A stretch of 10,570 nt of DNA from Phoronis pallida (Eukaryota > Phoronida > Phoronidae). Location of the stretch: positions 1 to 10,570 of the forward strand of contig JAOXYC010233126.1 in the NCBI GenBank assembly GCA_028565715.1, given 5' to 3'. Made by a program: the position numbers and the translations under genes. The notes under the pieces were generated by a model that did no database searches, had not been told where the DNA came from, and saw only the letters and a program-made list of their open reading frames with translations. Numbering within the stretch: the stretch's first letter is position 1; every line of letters begins with the position of its first letter. Positions 1 to 10,570 of this stretch are shown in pieces.

Positions 1-478
1 TTCGGTGAGGAAAACAAGATAAGTTGGTGATAATTTCAGTCGCAAGGGGGGGGCGCTTATTCCTGCAAAATTTGAAATCAGCTAGGGGGCGCTTATAGGG
101 GCAGGGGCGCTTATTAGGGAGAATACGGTACGTCGTTTTCATCTGTTTCTTTTACACAGTTTGATCATTTTTCGTTGCCAATTCGTGTTACTACCTTCAT
201 TCTTAATCTTTATCGAAAACACAAAGTTATTACATTACAATTGATCTCAGTTATCTTGATGCCCCGTCAAGATATTTTTCAAGTCACATAGGCCGCATGT
301 ATAGAGATTTCCGGAGAAGCGAAGGTAGTTATTCATTCAGATGTATGCAAGGATGAAATTTGTAACAACAATTCCAACGAAATTGGCCCCATTCAGTAGT
401 TGATAATTTCACATGCGTAAGTAGCGATGTATAACTTTAATCATTATAACTTTGTTTCTAGTGAATATTAATTTTATG
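1..478 (-). other. Partial intron 3' of exon w15
   Basis: This is non-coding intron sequence downstream of snoRNA copy 1. Apart from the GGGGCGCTTAT tract I see only AT-rich sequence. No residues of the next conserved EFTUD2 exon are encoded here on the minus strand. Confidence 0.7.
50..114. repeat. Triple GGGGCGCTTAT repeat
   Basis: The 11-mer GGGGCGCTTAT occurs at 50-60, 86-96 and 104-114, with start spacings of 36 and 18. This G-rich tract in an AT-rich intron is the edge of a dispersed-repeat-like sequence. I cannot name its family. It may extend to about position 130. Confidence 0.6.
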
Positions 479-551
479 GTGTTGATCAGCCCTGTTGAGC
501 TAAGACCTCCATGATATGTCAGGAGAAGAAATGTTTACATCATCTCAACAC
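479..551 (-). ncRNA. Intronic box C/D snoRNA candidate, copy 1 (type A)
   Basis: This 73-nt copy serves as reference for the layout on the minus strand. The 5' stem is at 551-545, box C AUGAUGU at 543-537, box D' CUGA at 522-519, the guide complementary to CCCTGTTGAGCT at 501-490, box D CUGA at 489-486 and the 3' stem at 485-479. It lies in the intron following exon w15, whose 3' end is outside the window. The function proposed is to guide 2'-O-methylation of 28S rRNA in the nucleolus. Confidence 0.84.
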
Positions 552-654
552 CTCAAAAGTTACTATATTTACATGCCCCAAAATGGGAAGGTAAGGAAGG
601 CATCATCAATTTACCATTGTTTATCGATAAAAAGAAGTTTATTAGTGTACTGAC

Positions 655-9832
<9,178 letters not shown>

Positions 9833-10187
9833 CTGAAATAGTTAAACGTTATCAATCACCACTCTTAAAAGTTTGCGTTGTTTACCAACGTTTTAAAGTA
9901 AATTTAGCTAGAACAGAATGCTGACTGATCACATAAGAAATGGCGTGGTAAACCGCCAAGTGCCCAGTTCCAAAAGTGCGGGAGTTGGTAGCGAAATCCA
10001 CCATTTTATTGAGAGGAAGTTTTTGTATTCTTTCTCCAGGGATTCCTTTTGAGACACCTCTTCAGAACCAAACTTCTTCACAATGGAGAATGCAAGCATG
10101 GTCAATCATGTGATACACTATTGCAGCCAGGCAACCACCTGAAGCCCTTTTGTCAAGGACATGTTTTTAAAGATACTGTCTCCTCGT
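9833..10187 (-). other. Partial 5' intron upstream of exon w1
   Basis: This is AT-rich non-coding sequence between the palindrome and exon w1. The conserved EFTUD2 N-terminus (DLYDEFGNYIGPE type) is not encoded here on the minus strand, so the first coding exon is outside the window. Confidence 0.65.
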
Positions 10188-10499
10188 TGGTGAGGATCTG
10201 GGGTCAAAATTCAAATCAACTAAAAATTTTGTGTAAGAGTCCTTTGACGAATATAATTAACGTGCATCTGAGATAAACAATTCAAAAAAATCTGTAAGGG
10301 GTGATTTGAGAGCTTTTTATCCTAAAAAAGTCTAACTCTGTCTTAAGACAAGGTTAGATTTGGATACAAAAGGCTCCCAAAAGCCACTTTACAGATTTTT
10401 TTTAATTTGTTTACCAAAATGCAAGTTAGTTACGTTCATCAAAGGACTCGTACACAAAATTTCTAGTTGATTCGAATTTTGAAGTCAGATCCTTACCTA
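10188..10499. repeat. Long palindromic foldback element centred on TTAA
   Basis: This is a ~310 bp inverted repeat with almost no spacer, centred near 10344/10345 in GTCTTAAGAC. The left arm runs from TTGGTGAGGATCTG and the right arm ends in CAGATCCTTACC. The arms match at roughly 80% by eye, with small indels, including ATTTTGTGTA...GAGTCCTTTGA and the AAAAATCTGTAA blocks. It resembles a foldback-type non-autonomous DNA transposon (MITE). Neither target-site duplication nor coding capacity could be identified. It lies in the partial 5' intron of EFTUD2. Confidence 0.8.
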
Positions 10500-10570
10500 G
10501 CAAACTTTTTTCTACCTCAACCAACTGTTATCGAGGAGCACACCACTGTTTCACCTCAAGTTTCACTCTC

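Noticed and set aside
523-536. D' guide of type A as antisense to U6 snRNA (GAGAAGA) or to 28S GAAGAAAU
   Set aside because: Only 7-8 pairs in either case, and the D' arm differs among copies, so no target is claimed.
10049-10276. 75-codon plus-strand open frame overlapping the palindrome
   Set aside because: No homology recognised and part of it is one arm of the foldback repeat.

Overview
The window looks like nuclear DNA of an invertebrate animal: AT-rich, dense in GT-AG introns, with no bacterial-type gene packing. One protein gene fills it. It runs on the minus strand and encodes the U5 snRNP GTPase EFTUD2 (116 kDa U5 component, Snu114 in yeast). I could place 15 consecutive internal coding exons between 9832 and 655. 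Every junction has a GT donor and an AG acceptor, all phases agree, and together they give 782 uninterrupted codons. Roughly the first 45 residues (acidic N-terminus) lie upstream of the window. About the last 150 (end of domain IV and domain V) lie past its left edge. The sequence alone does not fix the phylum.

The most striking content is in the introns. Ten copies of a 71-75 bp element occur, never more than one per intron, all in the sense orientation of EFTUD2. Read on the minus strand each has the layout of a box C/D snoRNA: terminal stem GUGUUGA/UCAACAC, box C AUGAUGU (AUGAUGA in one copy), an internal CUGA (box D'), and a CUGA (box D) next to the closing stem. Six copies (type A) carry a 12-nt stretch just upstream of box D that is complementary to a conserved 28S rRNA segment (CCCUGUUGAGCU, domain V) as I remember it. 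Four copies (type B) have the same frame, but the middle of that guide is replaced by its reverse complement, which gives a different guide. The window therefore reads as an intron-encoded snoRNA cluster hosted by a spliceosomal GTPase gene.

Layout from gene 5' to 3' (right to left): partial 5' intron with a ~310 bp near-perfect palindrome (10188-10499); exons 1-3 with the acidic segment, P-loop and DTPGH; a structured hairpin in the intron between exons 2 and 3; a 1-kb intron with snoRNA copy 10; exons 4 and 5 (NKID and the rest of the G domain); exons 6-8 with copies 9, 8 and 7 in the intervening introns; exons 9-10 (domain II) with copies 6 and 5 lying in a ~290 bp block duplicated on both sides of exon 9; exons 11-12 (domain III), with no element in the introns on either side of exon 11; exons 13-15 (domain IV) with copies 4, 3 and 2; and copy 1 in the partial 3' intron. 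Short open frames on the plus strand are shadows or chance.

Splicing of EFTUD2 would release introns from which the snoRNAs are trimmed, so one transcript would supply both a spliceosome subunit and up to ten rRNA-methylation guides.
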